Source: an uncultured Bacteroidales bacterium (lineage in GTDB: Bacteria > Bacteroidota > Bacteroidia > Bacteroidales > UBA932). Taken from it: a stretch of 64,000 bases of DNA. The position numbers and the translations under genes are program-made. Every line of letters starts with the position of its first letter. Positions within the stretch are counted from its first letter, which is position 1. Of the stretch, positions 7,226 to 17,273 are shown piece by piece. The notes beneath the pieces are model-generated. The model did not search any database. It was not told the DNA's origin and saw only the letters and a program-made list of their open reading frames with translations. Location: assembly GCA_934691625.1 (NCBI GenBank), contig CAKUTA010000001.1:372001-436000 (forward strand), in the 5' to 3' direction.

Positions 7226-9166
7226 CTAATATAGTACACCGGTCTTTGAAGGGTTGCCTCCTAACTGGGACCATGAATTTGCATGACTTGTTGCTGAGCC
7301 TTTTACCGCGAATAGCGTCGGGACTCCATCTTTCATGCCATTGCAGTAGATAGTGCCATCGATGCTTATGGTCGGTGACGAGCGCATATCTGTTGCAAGC
7401 TGTATCTCTGACACTTTCTTTCCATCTTCCGGAGAAAGTTTGACAAGTTTGCCGAGTGTATAGTCATTGTAATAGATGTACCCTTCATTGTCAACAGCAG
7501 CAGAGCCGGCAATGTTTCCGTCCGCGCTGGATTCCCATTTTACCTGCCCGTCAGGGCTTACGGCTGTCACATATGCTTTTTCACCGCTTGTGCTTCCTGA
7601 TGTCACATAGATGGTCCCGTCTTCTCCGCAGACTACACCGAGTCCGTTGTATCTTGCCATCTTGCCGTTTATAGGAGCTACCCAGTCAGGCTCGAACGGT
7701 GTTGTGCCGTCCTTAACATACTTGTTCATGTCATAGCAGTAAAGGACGCTGGTGCTGCTGACTCTCTTCGTGTTGTTGAGATAGAGAATGTAAACCTTTC
7801 TGTCAGGGCTTACTGCCATCTGACCGGAATCTCCGGTTTCAAGCACCTTGCTGTCCTTGTATCCGAGAGCCTTGCAGTTCTGGTTTGTATTGTCACCGTA
7901 GAACTTCCATACGTTTCCTTCGCGGAAGAAAGCCCTTGAACCGAACTTGTCATTGCAGTGTGTTATGAAGATTCCATTCTTCAGGCCGACAGCCCCTCCA
8001 TAGTTTCCCTGCTTTACAAGAAGTCTTTCTGCAAATGATCCATCTGCCATATTGATGGCGTGGCCATTGTCTTGAGGCCCATAAGCACTCCAAAGATCAG
8101 GATAATTCGCTTCTGTAGGGTTTGCCTTTGTCGTGAGTATCAGCTGTCCCAGGTCTTCAAACAGCACAGGTGTCACTGCGATGTATCGTGCGTTTCCGTA
8201 GTCGAAGTACCAGTTCTCCTTGCCGTTGGCATCTATAGAATAGACACCTGAGCCATAGGTCCCAACGACCTTGGCATCCCTCTCGTTATATGCCAATGCA
8301 ATATACACATTTCCTTTTGAATCTACTGCCGGTGTGCAGGAATTGCCTTTCTTGCTGCCATCGTTGCAGTATGGACTAGGATTATGCTTGGTCGCATCGA
8401 AGCTCCAGAGAGCTTTGCCATCCTTGCTGAATGCCGCCAGGTGACATCCTGAAGAAAATGCATAAACTATGCTGCCGTCTGCGCTTACTGCCGGGGACGA
8501 GAATTTGATGAATGCCTCCTTGTCGCTTTCATAGGCTTTTGACCATAAGAGCTCGAGACTGTTTACGCTCTTGTCCACATGGATCGTAACTGTCTTTTGG
8601 GTCTTTTTCTTCATGTTATCAGTAACGGTAAGGCTTACTTCTATGTCACCGAACTCCACGAATGTAAACGTAGGATTCTGTTCATTCACAGTGGTCGAAC
8701 CGAATTTCCATTCCCAAGCTGTGATGGATCCGTCCGGGTCTGAAGACTTGTCCGTGAAAGTTACAGAATCTCCGGCCCTGATACCGTTCGTAGGAGTCCA
8801 GCTGAAGTCGGCTACCGGAGCCTTGTTGGTATCTTGTATCTTGACTGTCCGTGTCTTTATGGAAGATACGTTGCCGATATCTGTAGTGACGGTGAGTTTT
8901 ATCTCGAATTCTCCTGTCTTGTCGAAGGATATCGGCTGCTCTGGCTGATGCCCCCACATCTTGTTTCCATCCCATTCCCATTTGCTTGAAATCACGATCG
9001 CATTTTCCGCATAAGATGTGTTGGTCAAGTAAATGTCTTCGTATAGTTCATAAACGTCCTTGTCGGTTGTGAAGTCTGCATGAATATCGACTTTGTCATT
9101 CTTCAGACAGCCTGTGGCCACTGTCAATGTGGCGGCTATTGCCAATATTATTCTAGTGTTCTTCAT
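7226..9166 (-). CDS. PKD-domain and PQQ-like beta-propeller surface lipoprotein
   Basis: Probable cell-surface binding protein of the SusC/D system, 646 residues. The signal ends in the lipobox VATGC (Cys20). Residues about 30-110 and 115-200 form two PKD-type domains (TSYAENAIVISSKWEWDG; then ADFSWTPTNGIRAGDSVTFTD and DGSITAWEWKFG). Residues about 205-646 show repeated blades of a propeller: SPAVSADGSIVYAFSSGCHL, CTPAVDSKGNVYIA, GVVCGEDGTIYVTSG, SAAVDNEGYIYYNDY, SPTISIDGTIYCNG. No catalytic motif is seen. It sits 12 bp after susD, in the place where SusE/SusF-type ligand-binding lipoproteins are encoded. Confidence 0.82.
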   Translation of the reverse strand: MKNTRIILAIAATLTVATGCLKNDKVDIHADFTTDKDVYELYEDIYLTNTSYAENAIVISSKWEWDGNKMWGHQPEQPISFDKTGEFEIKLTVTTDIGNVSSIKTRTVKIQDTNKAPVADFSWTPTNGIRAGDSVTFTDKSSDPDGSITAWEWKFGSTTVNEQNPTFTFVEFGDIEVSLTVTDNMKKKTQKTVTIHVDKSVNSLELLWSKAYESDKEAFIKFSSPAVSADGSIVYAFSSGCHLAAFSKDGKALWSFDATKHNPSPYCNDGSKKGNSCTPAVDSKGNVYIALAYNERDAKVVGTYGSGVYSIDANGKENWYFDYGNARYIAVTPVLFEDLGQLILTTKANPTEANYPDLWSAYGPQDNGHAINMADGSFAERLLVKQGNYGGAVGLKNGIFITHCNDKFGSRAFFREGNVWKFYGDNTNQNCKALGYKDSKVLETGDSGQMAVSPDRKVYILYLNNTKRVSSTSVLYCYDMNKYVKDGTTPFEPDWVAPINGKMARYNGLGVVCGEDGTIYVTSGSTSGEKAYVTAVSPDGQVKWESSADGNIAGSAAVDNEGYIYYNDYTLGKLVKLSPEDGKKVSEIQLATDMRSSPTISIDGTIYCNGMKDGVPTLFAVKGSATSHANSWSQLGGNPSKTGVLY

Positions 9167-9178
9167 GATTCTCTGTTT

Positions 9179-10993
9179 TTATTTGTCCCATCCTGGATTC
9201 TGTTTCAGATTAGGATTCTTCTGGATGACGACTTCCGGTATCGGGTAGATGTACATGTTGTCATTCCAGGCTCTGTTCATTTCGTAGCTGAGCCTGTATC
9301 CTCCATTAGGATCATCTGCAAGCTTTACGACCTTCTGATTCTTTCCAGTATATATAGCGATGGACTTGTATGCCCCGGAATATTTTTCGTCCTCAGTTAC
9401 ATAGACATCGTAGTTTCCGTCTCCATTGAGATCCATCGGTGTATCAAGTGCAGGAATGTATATGCCATCCCAGGGAGCCGTCTCCCAGAGTTTTCCGCAC
9501 GCCCAGCGTTTCAGGTCGTTCAGACGGAGGCCTTCAAGGATAAGCTCTATCTCACGCTCACGGCGGACTTCAAGCACGACGGGATCGGTTACGCCGGCAT
9601 AAATGGCCTTCATATATGGGTCTGCTTCGGATGGCTTCTTGTCCAGGCCTCCGGTGATGCCAGCTCTGCTGCGGAGTGCGCCTATTGTCCGGCCCCAGTC
9701 CTCATCTGTCATGGTCCCGAGTTCAGCGGCCGCTTCTGCATAGTTCAAAAGGACTTCAGCATATCTTGCGATAGGCACATCATTATAGTTTGTCCTGCCA
9801 CCATCGAAAGATACATCATCCATTACATATTTGGTGAACTGATATCCTGTAAGTGAATGGCCTGACATGTTCGCGGCAGTGAGGACATATTCGCCATCCT
9901 TATTCTTGCAGGTGTAGTCCGTTCCTCGTATTGTCTGGTTCAGACGGTAGTCTCTGTCTGCAGTTTCTTCTGCGAATGTCTTATATGAACCGTCAGCTTT
10001 CTTGTCATCGTAGGCTGTTCCGTCAAGGTTCAGATAGGTTTTTGCAAAAGCATGGGTCATGCATAAATGCGGGCCGTATGTAGAGGAGTTGTAGTACCAG
10101 TTGGCTTCACCTAATTGCATTATAGGGTCAAGGGCCAGTGATAGCATGACCTCTTCGGTCACAGCATTATCGCTGATGAAAAGATCTCTGTATGCTCCGC
10201 GTCCATCCTTGGTATAGACCTCTGGAGTCGTATGCAGTGAATATGGCCCTTTGTCCATGATTTCTTTTGCTGCTTCTATAGCCTGTTTATAAAGTTCGGT
10301 GGAAGTTATGGTGCATCTTTCCAGGTACCTTTTCCCGAATTCGCTTCCTGAGGCATGGTATTTTCTGAATGAGGCCTCGAACAGGCAGACTCTTGATTTG
10401 AAGAACAGCGCTGTCCATCTGTTGACCTCATTTGAATTGGGGGTTATCTTGTCTTCGATGATATTTTCAGCAGCATAATCCAGATCATCAATGATGTTGC
10501 TGATTATTACATCCCTGCTGTCCTGGGACTTGTATAGCTCCGGACTGTCGGGCTCCAGTGGAATGTCTATCCATGGAACTTCTCCATACTGGATGAGCTT
10601 GTCATAGTACAGATATGCCCTGAAAAGACGGGCAATCCCCATGTAGTTGTTTCTGATGACTTCACTGACTTTCGAACTATTGTTGTTCTTTATGAAATAG
10701 TTCACGTTACGGATGGCAGTCCAGCTCCATGATGTCGCCGTGTTTGTCGTATAGGCTCCAACTTCATAAGTGCCGGTAGCATTCTTTGCTGCGTTGTCCA
10801 TCACTACGTTCATCTTGTGGGCGCTGTTATAGTCCGGAAGGTAGTTGTAGAAGCCGTTTGTGTAGTTTCTCAGACCAGTTTCAGACCCGAAGACCATGTC
10901 TTTGCCTGCTTTTGCCTTTGGCTGTTCTGCAAGATCGCATGAGATGGTGCAGACTACTGTCGCAAGCATTAGTGCTATAATGTTATTTTTCAT
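9179..10993 (-). CDS. SusD/RagB-family nutrient-binding outer-membrane lipoprotein
   Basis: Surface lipoprotein that forms the lid of the TonB-dependent transporter encoded just upstream (12 bp gap). It has 604 residues; the lipobox is VCTISC (Cys19). Typical SusD features are the TPR-like N-terminal part (RNVNYFIKNN, ARLFRAYLYYDKLIQYGEVPW), and the C-terminal signatures RYAEVLLNYAEAAAEL, LRSRAG, EVRREREIELILEGLRLNDLKRW and a closing YPIPEVVIQKNPNLKQNPGW. The last two blocks are diagnostic for the family. The ligand is unknown. Confidence 0.95.
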   Translation of the reverse strand: MKNNIIALMLATVVCTISCDLAEQPKAKAGKDMVFGSETGLRNYTNGFYNYLPDYNSAHKMNVVMDNAAKNATGTYEVGAYTTNTATSWSWTAIRNVNYFIKNNNSSKVSEVIRNNYMGIARLFRAYLYYDKLIQYGEVPWIDIPLEPDSPELYKSQDSRDVIISNIIDDLDYAAENIIEDKITPNSNEVNRWTALFFKSRVCLFEASFRKYHASGSEFGKRYLERCTITSTELYKQAIEAAKEIMDKGPYSLHTTPEVYTKDGRGAYRDLFISDNAVTEEVMLSLALDPIMQLGEANWYYNSSTYGPHLCMTHAFAKTYLNLDGTAYDDKKADGSYKTFAEETADRDYRLNQTIRGTDYTCKNKDGEYVLTAANMSGHSLTGYQFTKYVMDDVSFDGGRTNYNDVPIARYAEVLLNYAEAAAELGTMTDEDWGRTIGALRSRAGITGGLDKKPSEADPYMKAIYAGVTDPVVLEVRREREIELILEGLRLNDLKRWACGKLWETAPWDGIYIPALDTPMDLNGDGNYDVYVTEDEKYSGAYKSIAIYTGKNQKVVKLADDPNGGYRLSYEMNRAWNDNMYIYPIPEVVIQKNPNLKQNPGWDK

Positions 10994-11005
10994 GATTCTG
11001 GGTGA

Positions 11006-14000
11006 TTAAAATGTCAGGTTGATACCAAAGCTGTATGAGCGCATTGTCGGATAGTTGAATCCGTCTCCGGTAGAACTGAGGACGGAATCTGTTCCATAGA
11101 TGTTGGCTGTCACATCTATGTCTCTTGTGTACTTGTACATAGGGGACCATGTCCAAAGGTTTTCTCCAGAGAAGAATACGCTGATTTTCTTCATCTTGAT
11201 GGCATTCGTCCATTTTTCAGGAAGAGTATAGCCCACCTGCAGATTCTTGAGACGGATGTAGGATACATCCATCAGATATCTTGTGTTAGCATTATTTGTA
11301 CCTTTATAGAATGGAGCATAGTATCCGGCATATCTAGGGAGGTATGCGTCAGGATTGTCCTCAGTCCAGTAGTTGCCCACATGCCATTTCGGCATCTGTG
11401 CATAAGGCCTGTTGTACTGGCCCCAGATGGCAGATGATTCATTGGTAGGATACCAGTCCTGCTTGCCGACTCCCTGAAAGAATGCACTTAGCGATATGCG
11501 GTTCCATTCTAAATCAAAGCCGAAGCTGTATATATATCGAGGCTCTGAGTTTCCTATGATCTTGCGGTCGCCCGGGTCATCTACAGTGTTGTTTCCTCTA
11601 TCTATGTAGCCGTTCCCGTTCAAATCCTCGAATTTGATGTCCCCTGGGTAGAGCTTGTACGTCTTGGATGTCTGCATCAGAGGGTTATAGTACTTCTGCC
11701 CTGCTGCAATGGCTCCAGCCTCGGCAGCGTCGATTTCCTCCTGGGTCTGCCATAGCCCATTGGATACGAATCCCCAGATTTCACCGATTCTCATGCCTTC
11801 ATAGTAGCTTGTGTTGTAGGCTGCGGTAGAAAGGGACTTTGTCGCGTTGTTATATTTATCGATTGTGGATATATAATCGGCAAGGGATGCGCGTATTGAA
11901 TAGTTGAAAGGCTTGCCTGCAAGATTGAAACTGTCATTCCATCGGATGATGAATTCATATCCGTTGGTTGTCATCTCAGCGAAGTTCCCTTTAGGCGAGC
12001 TTGCTCCGAATACATCTGGCAGAGTCGGTCCCACGGTGTACATGTTGAGAGTCTTTCTGCTGTAGTAATCTCCATTGAATGAGAGACGTCCAGCCAGAAA
12101 ACTCATGTCCAGCCCGAAATCCAGTGTCCGTGCGGTTTCCCATGTCAATGATTCCGGTATCGGTGAAGGCGCACTTGTGTAGCGGACTTTGGTCCCGTTG
12201 ATGATACGTCCATTGGAAAAGTCGAATGTCTCATCATAAGCATAATTACCTACGTTACTGTTTCCGAGGGCACCATAGGAGGCTCTGATCTTGAGATTCG
12301 TGATGGCATTCTTGCTTACCTTGAACCATGGCTCCTCTGTGATTCTCCATCCGACAGATACTGATGGAAAGAATGCCCATCTCTGATTAGCAGGGAATTT
12401 GGAGCTCCCGTCGTATCGTCCATTCAGCTCGATGAGATACCTGTCATCGAATGAGTAGTTCAGTCTGGCGAAGATACCGGCGGTACGCCATTTGTACCAG
12501 TCTCCTGTGATGCTTCTGTTGTCAGTACCCATAGCGAGGTTTATGTTGTCAACATCAGGAGTGAGCAGGTCATCATTATATGAATAGGTCTCTTTCTTGA
12601 ACTGCTGCTCATAGTTGTATCCGAGAAGTGCCTTGAAATAGTGTCTGCCGGCGAATGTGTCTTCATACTCTACGAATTCATTTGTGGAAAGATATCCGTA
12701 GTTTCTGAGTGTTTCACTCATGTATGACTGTGTGCCTGCAATAGTCTCTGTCTGTCCCTCATATCTTGAGAATTCACTCTTCACTTTCTTCACGGTCGTG
12801 TTGTAGTCGTGATTTCTGTAGGTGAAATCAGCATTGAGCCTCAACTTGTTCTCCAGCAGATTTGCTTTTGCACTGAATGTGGTCTTGAGCTCTCTCTTGA
12901 TGTATGTCCTGTTGCTATGTCCGTAGAGGAAGTCTCCGACAGAATATACAGCAGAATGTGTCAATGTCCCGTCAGGGTTCCAGATCGGGGAGCAAGGATG
13001 TCCTTCATCCGCAATGTTTCTCCAGATGTTGCCGTTACCCTCAGAATAGGTTTGTGGCATTACATACTTTGTCCATGAGACATCCGTGTTGTTTGAGATC
13101 TTGAGCCAAGGTGTTACCTTGTAGCCTACTTTCACACGGCTGTTCATTATTCTGTAAGATTCAGGGTTTGTCTCGGAATTGAAGATACCGTTGTTGTTAT
13201 AGTAACGGCCTGAAACATAGTAGTCGAACTTGTCATCAGCACCTGAAACCGAAAGATTGTGTGTCTGGCTGAACAGGTGATTCTTGTAGAGCATTCCGAT
13301 GTAGTCTGTCCCTTTTGGATAATATAGCCATCTTCCAGCAGTTCCGATACTGCCGTCGCTTACGAGAACTTCGTAATTTCCTTCCTCGGCTCTTTTCTTA
13401 TATTCAGCAAGCCATGCTGTTGAAAATTCCATGGTCTTGTTTATACCTGAAGGATTGGAGAAGTTATAGTTGTAATATGCCTGATAGAAATGATCTGCCC
13501 AGGTATAGCCATCTGATACATAATCAGGTATTGTTGTAGGCTGTTCGATTGTCAGATTAGCCTGATATGATATGGTAGGCTTGCCTTTGGTGGCATTCTT
13601 GGTGGTAATGAGCACTACTCCGTAAGGCGCACGGGATCCATAGATGGCTGATGAAGCAGCATCTTTAAGTACAGATACGGATTCAATATCATTCGGATTC
13701 AGGAGGCTTGCATCACCTTCGACCCCGTCGATCAGCACAAGAGCACTTCCTCCCTGTCCTATGGATGTCGTTCCCCTGATATTGTAGGAAGGGGAGCTGT
13801 TAGGCCTTCCGTCTGTAAATTTGAGGTTGAGGTTCGGCACCTGTCCTTGAAGCATTTGGGTCAAGTTCGCATTGGCTCTTCCCTCGAAGGTCTCCGAGCC
13901 GACCTGATCTACTGCACCGGTAAGGTTGGCCTTCTTTTGTGTGCCGTATCCGACCACTACAATCTCATCTAGTGCCAGTGAATCATCTCTGAGAAGTACA

Positions 14001-14302
14001 TTCAGTGTCGTCTTTCCGTTGACGGGAACTTCTACGTCCTTGTAGCCGACGAATGATATTACGATTATGGCATCTGGGCTTACATCTGTCAACGTCGCTA
14101 TACCATCCTGGTCTGTAATCTGACCGTTCGATGTCCCTTTGACGATAACGCTGGCTCCAGGCATTACGCCTGTCTTGTCTGCGACTTTGACTGTGATAGT
14201 CAAGTCATCGCTGATACCTGATTCTTGCCCACCTCCATAGGATGGAACGATGCAGGAAATCATTACTGCGATAGACAATAAAAGTCTGGAAAATAGGTTC
14301 AT
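11006..14302 (-). CDS. SusC/RagA-family TonB-dependent outer-membrane transporter
   Basis: 1098-residue TonB-dependent receptor and first gene of the uptake operon. After the signal peptide there is a carboxypeptidase-regulatory-like domain (TITVKVADKTGVMPGASV...GTSNGQITDQDGIATL, about residues 33-110), the TonB-box-like segment LDEIVVVGYGTQKK, and the plug (LTQMLQGQVPNLNL, YNIRGTTSIG, VLIDGVEGD, DIESVSVLKDAASSAIYGSRAPYGVVLITTK). The beta-barrel follows, ending in the usual aromatic residue (FGINLTF). No sigma/anti-sigma pair or hybrid two-component regulator is adjacent. Confidence 0.96.
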   Translation of the reverse strand: MNLFSRLLLSIAVMISCIVPSYGGGQESGISDDLTITVKVADKTGVMPGASVIVKGTSNGQITDQDGIATLTDVSPDAIIVISFVGYKDVEVPVNGKTTLNVLLRDDSLALDEIVVVGYGTQKKANLTGAVDQVGSETFEGRANANLTQMLQGQVPNLNLKFTDGRPNSSPSYNIRGTTSIGQGGSALVLIDGVEGDASLLNPNDIESVSVLKDAASSAIYGSRAPYGVVLITTKNATKGKPTISYQANLTIEQPTTIPDYVSDGYTWADHFYQAYYNYNFSNPSGINKTMEFSTAWLAEYKKRAEEGNYEVLVSDGSIGTAGRWLYYPKGTDYIGMLYKNHLFSQTHNLSVSGADDKFDYYVSGRYYNNNGIFNSETNPESYRIMNSRVKVGYKVTPWLKISNNTDVSWTKYVMPQTYSEGNGNIWRNIADEGHPCSPIWNPDGTLTHSAVYSVGDFLYGHSNRTYIKRELKTTFSAKANLLENKLRLNADFTYRNHDYNTTVKKVKSEFSRYEGQTETIAGTQSYMSETLRNYGYLSTNEFVEYEDTFAGRHYFKALLGYNYEQQFKKETYSYNDDLLTPDVDNINLAMGTDNRSITGDWYKWRTAGIFARLNYSFDDRYLIELNGRYDGSSKFPANQRWAFFPSVSVGWRITEEPWFKVSKNAITNLKIRASYGALGNSNVGNYAYDETFDFSNGRIINGTKVRYTSAPSPIPESLTWETARTLDFGLDMSFLAGRLSFNGDYYSRKTLNMYTVGPTLPDVFGASSPKGNFAEMTTNGYEFIIRWNDSFNLAGKPFNYSIRASLADYISTIDKYNNATKSLSTAAYNTSYYEGMRIGEIWGFVSNGLWQTQEEIDAAEAGAIAAGQKYYNPLMQTSKTYKLYPGDIKFEDLNGNGYIDRGNNTVDDPGDRKIIGNSEPRYIYSFGFDLEWNRISLSAFFQGVGKQDWYPTNESSAIWGQYNRPYAQMPKWHVGNYWTEDNPDAYLPRYAGYYAPFYKGTNNANTRYLMDVSYIRLKNLQVGYTLPEKWTNAIKMKKISVFFSGENLWTWSPMYKYTRDIDVTANIYGTDSVLSSTGDGFNYPTMRSYSFGINLTF

Positions 14303-14446
14303 AAGAATTATTGGTTATGTGTTGTTTCTCTGCGGAAAATTCTTCGCTTAAAACTTTTAGTGTTCTGTTGTAGTCTTTTATGCTACGAATATAATGCTTT
14401 TTTGCAAGATTAAAATGTTTTGGAATAAAAATGTCAGATATAAAGC

Positions 14447-14482
14447 AGCAAGCCCGCAGGCTGTTCAACCTGCGGGCTTGCT
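14447..14482 (-). terminator. Terminator of the fab operon
   Basis: Perfect 14-bp stem (AGCAAGCCCGCAGG / CCTGCGGGCTTGCT) with an 8-nt loop, 18 bp after the fabZ stop; on the minus strand it is followed by GCTTTATATC. The rest of 14303-14500 is the susC leader, in which I see no clear promoter match. Confidence 0.75.
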
Positions 14483-14500
14483 CTCATAGTCCAGTTTCCT

Positions 14501-14920
14501 TTATTCCTTAGGAATGAGCGCAAACGTCAGCTCTCCTTTGCAGCAGAGCTTGCCGTCCACCTCAAGTTTAGCGGAGCAGAAATAGAGAGATCCTCTCTTT
14601 TCGTTCAGACGGGCCGTGATTTCGCACACGTCACCAGGCTTTACAGGATTCTTGAAACGGACCTTGTCCAGCCCAGCGTAGAGTGTCAGATGACCAGGAA
14701 TGTCATCCTTTACGAGGACGGCGCAGCTCTGTGCCATTATCTCGCACTGGATCACTCCCGGAACAATAGGGTTTCCCGGGAAATGCCCTCTGGTAAAGAA
14801 CTCATCTTCCTTGATGGTGTATCTGCAATGAGCAATACCATTTTCATCTATCTCTGCTTCATCCACCAGGAGCATCGGCTCCCTATGAGGAAGAAACTTC
14901 TTGATGTCATCTCTGTTCAT
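14501..14920 (-). CDS. fabZ: 3-hydroxyacyl-[ACP] dehydratase FabZ-like
   Basis: Hot-dog-fold dehydratase that converts 3-hydroxyacyl-ACP to trans-2-enoyl-ACP in type II fatty acid synthesis; 139 residues. The family opening FLPHREPMLLVDE is at residues 9-21. The catalytic His is in FFTRGHFPGNPIVPGVIQCE (about residue 49) and the catalytic Glu in the same block (Q-C-E-I-M-A-Q). It is the last gene of a fabH-fabK-fabF-fabZ operon, 28 bp after fabF, with a terminator right behind. It could also serve a FabA/FabZ role in a specialised acyl pathway, but its company is housekeeping. Confidence 0.93.
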   Translation of the reverse strand: MNRDDIKKFLPHREPMLLVDEAEIDENGIAHCRYTIKEDEFFTRGHFPGNPIVPGVIQCEIMAQSCAVLVKDDIPGHLTLYAGLDKVRFKNPVKPGDVCEITARLNEKRGSLYFCSAKLEVDGKLCCKGELTFALIPKE

Positions 14921-14948
14921 GATATTCAGGTTTTAGTACGTACAGCAT

Positions 14949-16208
14949 TTAGTCCTCGTATTTTCTGAAAGCTATGCAGGCATCATGTCCACCGAAGCCG
15001 AATGAATCAGAAATTCCGATTGTGAGATCCGCCTTGACCGCAGTGTTAGGTGTGTAGTCAAGATCGCACTCAGGATCAGGGGTGTCCAGATTGATAGTAG
15101 GAGGAACAATGCCATTGATAAGCGCCTGGATCGTGGCGATGGCCTCGGCTGCGCCGGCTGCACCGAACATGTGGCCGGTCATTGACTTGATGGAGCTGAT
15201 GTGAGCCTTGTATGCATAATCGCCGAGGGCTGCCTTGTATGCCTTGGTCTCGGCAACATCATTCAGCCTGGTTCCTGTGCCGTGGGCATTGATGTACATC
15301 TTGTCCTTCTCCTTGTCGAATCCTGCCTCTTCGAGCGCGAGCTCTATACACTTTGCCTGGGTGGTTCCGTCAGGCCTTGGAGCTGTCGGATGATATGCGT
15401 CGCAGGTATTGCCGTAGCCTACCATCTCAGCATAAATTTTAGCTCCGCGAGCCTTGGCATGCTCAAACTCCTCAAGAACAAGGATTCCTGCACCGTCGCC
15501 CATTACGAATCCTGCACGGTTGCCGTTGAACGGAAGCGATGCATATTTAGGGTTTTCGGCACGTGACAATGCCTTGGCGTTTGCAAATCCGGCAATTCCA
15601 AGAGGAATCGTGGCGTTCTCGCAGCCTCCAGTGATAATCGCATCGGCATATCCATGGCGTATTGCCCTGAATGCCTCACCTATATTGTTGGTGGAAGTCG
15701 CGCATGCTGTTACCACATCGATGCATGGCCCCTGTGCATGATTCTTTGTCGCAATATGGCCAGCGGCAATGTTGGAGATCATTGTCGGTATGAACAGCGG
15801 GGATACCCATCTTCCTGACGGATCCTCGATCATCTTTGCGGTTTCCCTGTACTGGATCTCGAAACCTCCGATACCGGAACCGACATATACTCCAAGTCTG
15901 AAAGGATCAATGTTCTGGCCTTCGCCCTCGCTGACGAGACCTGCCTGCTGCATTGCCTCATAGGCAGCAGCTACACCGTACTGTGTGAAAAGATCCTGCT
16001 TTCTGATGAAAGGCTTGTCCATGCCGTACTCTTCCGGCTTGAAATCCTTTATTTTACCTGCAATCTTGACAGGAAGGTCCTCTGTAGGGAAATCCTGGAT
16101 ATAGTCTATACCGCAGACTCCGTTCACAAGATTGTTCCAGAAGGTCTGCACGTCATTGCCGATAGGGGAGATGACGCCCATTCCTGTTACTACTACTCTT
16201 TTTGCCAT
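14949..16208 (-). CDS. fabF: Beta-ketoacyl-[ACP] synthase II
   Basis: Elongating condensing enzyme of fatty acid synthesis, 419 residues. The start is the ATG at 16208 (MAKRVVVTGMGVISPIGND), where all FabF proteins begin; the seven codons upstream add nothing. The Cys-His-His triad is visible: VVTACATSTNNIG (Cys about 168), INAHGTGTRLND (His about 310) and KSMTGHMFGAAGAAE (His about 347), plus the glycine-rich SDSFGFGGHDACIAF end. No acpP gene lies in front, unlike many bacteria. Confidence 0.96.
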   Translation of the reverse strand: MAKRVVVTGMGVISPIGNDVQTFWNNLVNGVCGIDYIQDFPTEDLPVKIAGKIKDFKPEEYGMDKPFIRKQDLFTQYGVAAAYEAMQQAGLVSEGEGQNIDPFRLGVYVGSGIGGFEIQYRETAKMIEDPSGRWVSPLFIPTMISNIAAGHIATKNHAQGPCIDVVTACATSTNNIGEAFRAIRHGYADAIITGGCENATIPLGIAGFANAKALSRAENPKYASLPFNGNRAGFVMGDGAGILVLEEFEHAKARGAKIYAEMVGYGNTCDAYHPTAPRPDGTTQAKCIELALEEAGFDKEKDKMYINAHGTGTRLNDVAETKAYKAALGDYAYKAHISSIKSMTGHMFGAAGAAEAIATIQALINGIVPPTINLDTPDPECDLDYTPNTAVKADLTIGISDSFGFGGHDACIAFRKYED

Positions 16209-16289
16209 AGTGTTTTCTCTTCTCGGCAAGCCTTCCAGGCTCTCGCCGTAATGTTTAACTGGTGCCTGGCCACCCTTGCCTATTATTAT

Positions 16290-17234
16290 TTATATAATAA
16301 GTGAAGGAGCGTTTTTAAGCAGCTTCTCAGCTCCGCCCATGATATCTTCAACTATATCTTTTGCACTTTCTTTCTTGTGGATCATGCCTGCGACCTCTCC
16401 TGCCAGATAGCTTCCCATGCTGTCGCCATCGAATACAGCCTTGCGCATCGCACCTTTGCCAAAATCCAGAACCTCCTCCTTCGGGATGGACGGATCGTAT
16501 TCCATCTTGAAGAACTTCTTCGAGAACGGGGTCTTGAGGCAGCGTACAGCATCGCCCATTGACTTTCCTGTCACCATCGTGCTGACATCGGAAGCCTTGA
16601 TAAGCTTCTCCTTGTAGTTCTCATGGATAAGGCACTCGTCAGCAATCAGGAAACGTGTTCCGACCTGCACTCCTACCGCACCGAGCATGAACGCAGCGGC
16701 AGCGCCTCTTCCGTCGAAGATTCCTCCTGCCGCAAGAACAGGAATGTCCAGTGCGTCAATAATTTGCGGAACCAGTGCCATCGTATGGTTGTCACCGACA
16801 TGTCCTCCTGACTCTGCGCCCTCTGCGACTACGGCTGTGGCCCCGAGCTCCTGCATCTTGATCGCATAAGCTACTGACGCGACTACAGGAATGACCTTGA
16901 TGCCGGCAGCTTTCCACTTCTCCATGTATGCGGCAGGAGAACCTGCGCCTGTCGTGAGGATCTTCACTCCTTCCTCGATGACCATGTCTGCAACTTCAGC
17001 CGCATTCGGAGCAGCAAGCATGATGTTCACTCCGAAAGGCTTGTCGGTCAGTTCACGGCATTTCCGGATTTCATTACGGACAGCCTCTGTGCCGAAATTG
17101 ATAGAAGATATTAGACCAAGACCACCGGCGTTTGAAACGGCGGCAGCCAGCCTGGCATCGGCAATCCATGCCATTCCTCCCTGGAATAGCGGATACTTTA
17201 TTCCGAGAATATCGCAAATAGGACTTTTAATCAT
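16290..17234 (-). CDS. fabK: FMN-dependent enoyl-[ACP] reductase II
   Basis: Reduces enoyl-ACP in the last step of the elongation cycle; FMN-dependent TIM barrel of the 2-nitropropane dioxygenase superfamily. The start is the ATG at 17234 (MIKSPICDILGIKYPLFQGGM), which puts the flavin-binding PLFQGGMAWI at the usual place; nine open codons upstream are discarded. Other marks are LTTGAGSP, VVAEGAESGGHVGD (the E-S-G-G-H block typical of FabK) and PVLAAGGIFDGRGAAAAFMLGAVGVQVGT-type binding loops. Nitronate monooxygenase is the alternative reading for this superfamily; the position between fabH and fabF makes FabK much more likely. FabK enzymes are not hit by triclosan. Confidence 0.9.
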   Translation of the reverse strand: MIKSPICDILGIKYPLFQGGMAWIADARLAAAVSNAGGLGLISSINFGTEAVRNEIRKCRELTDKPFGVNIMLAAPNAAEVADMVIEEGVKILTTGAGSPAAYMEKWKAAGIKVIPVVASVAYAIKMQELGATAVVAEGAESGGHVGDNHTMALVPQIIDALDIPVLAAGGIFDGRGAAAAFMLGAVGVQVGTRFLIADECLIHENYKEKLIKASDVSTMVTGKSMGDAVRCLKTPFSKKFFKMEYDPSIPKEEVLDFGKGAMRKAVFDGDSMGSYLAGEVAGMIHKKESAKDIVEDIMGGAEKLLKNAPSLII

Positions 17235-17273
17235 AGTAATATGTTGTTGTTCAATCTGCAAATATAATAATTT

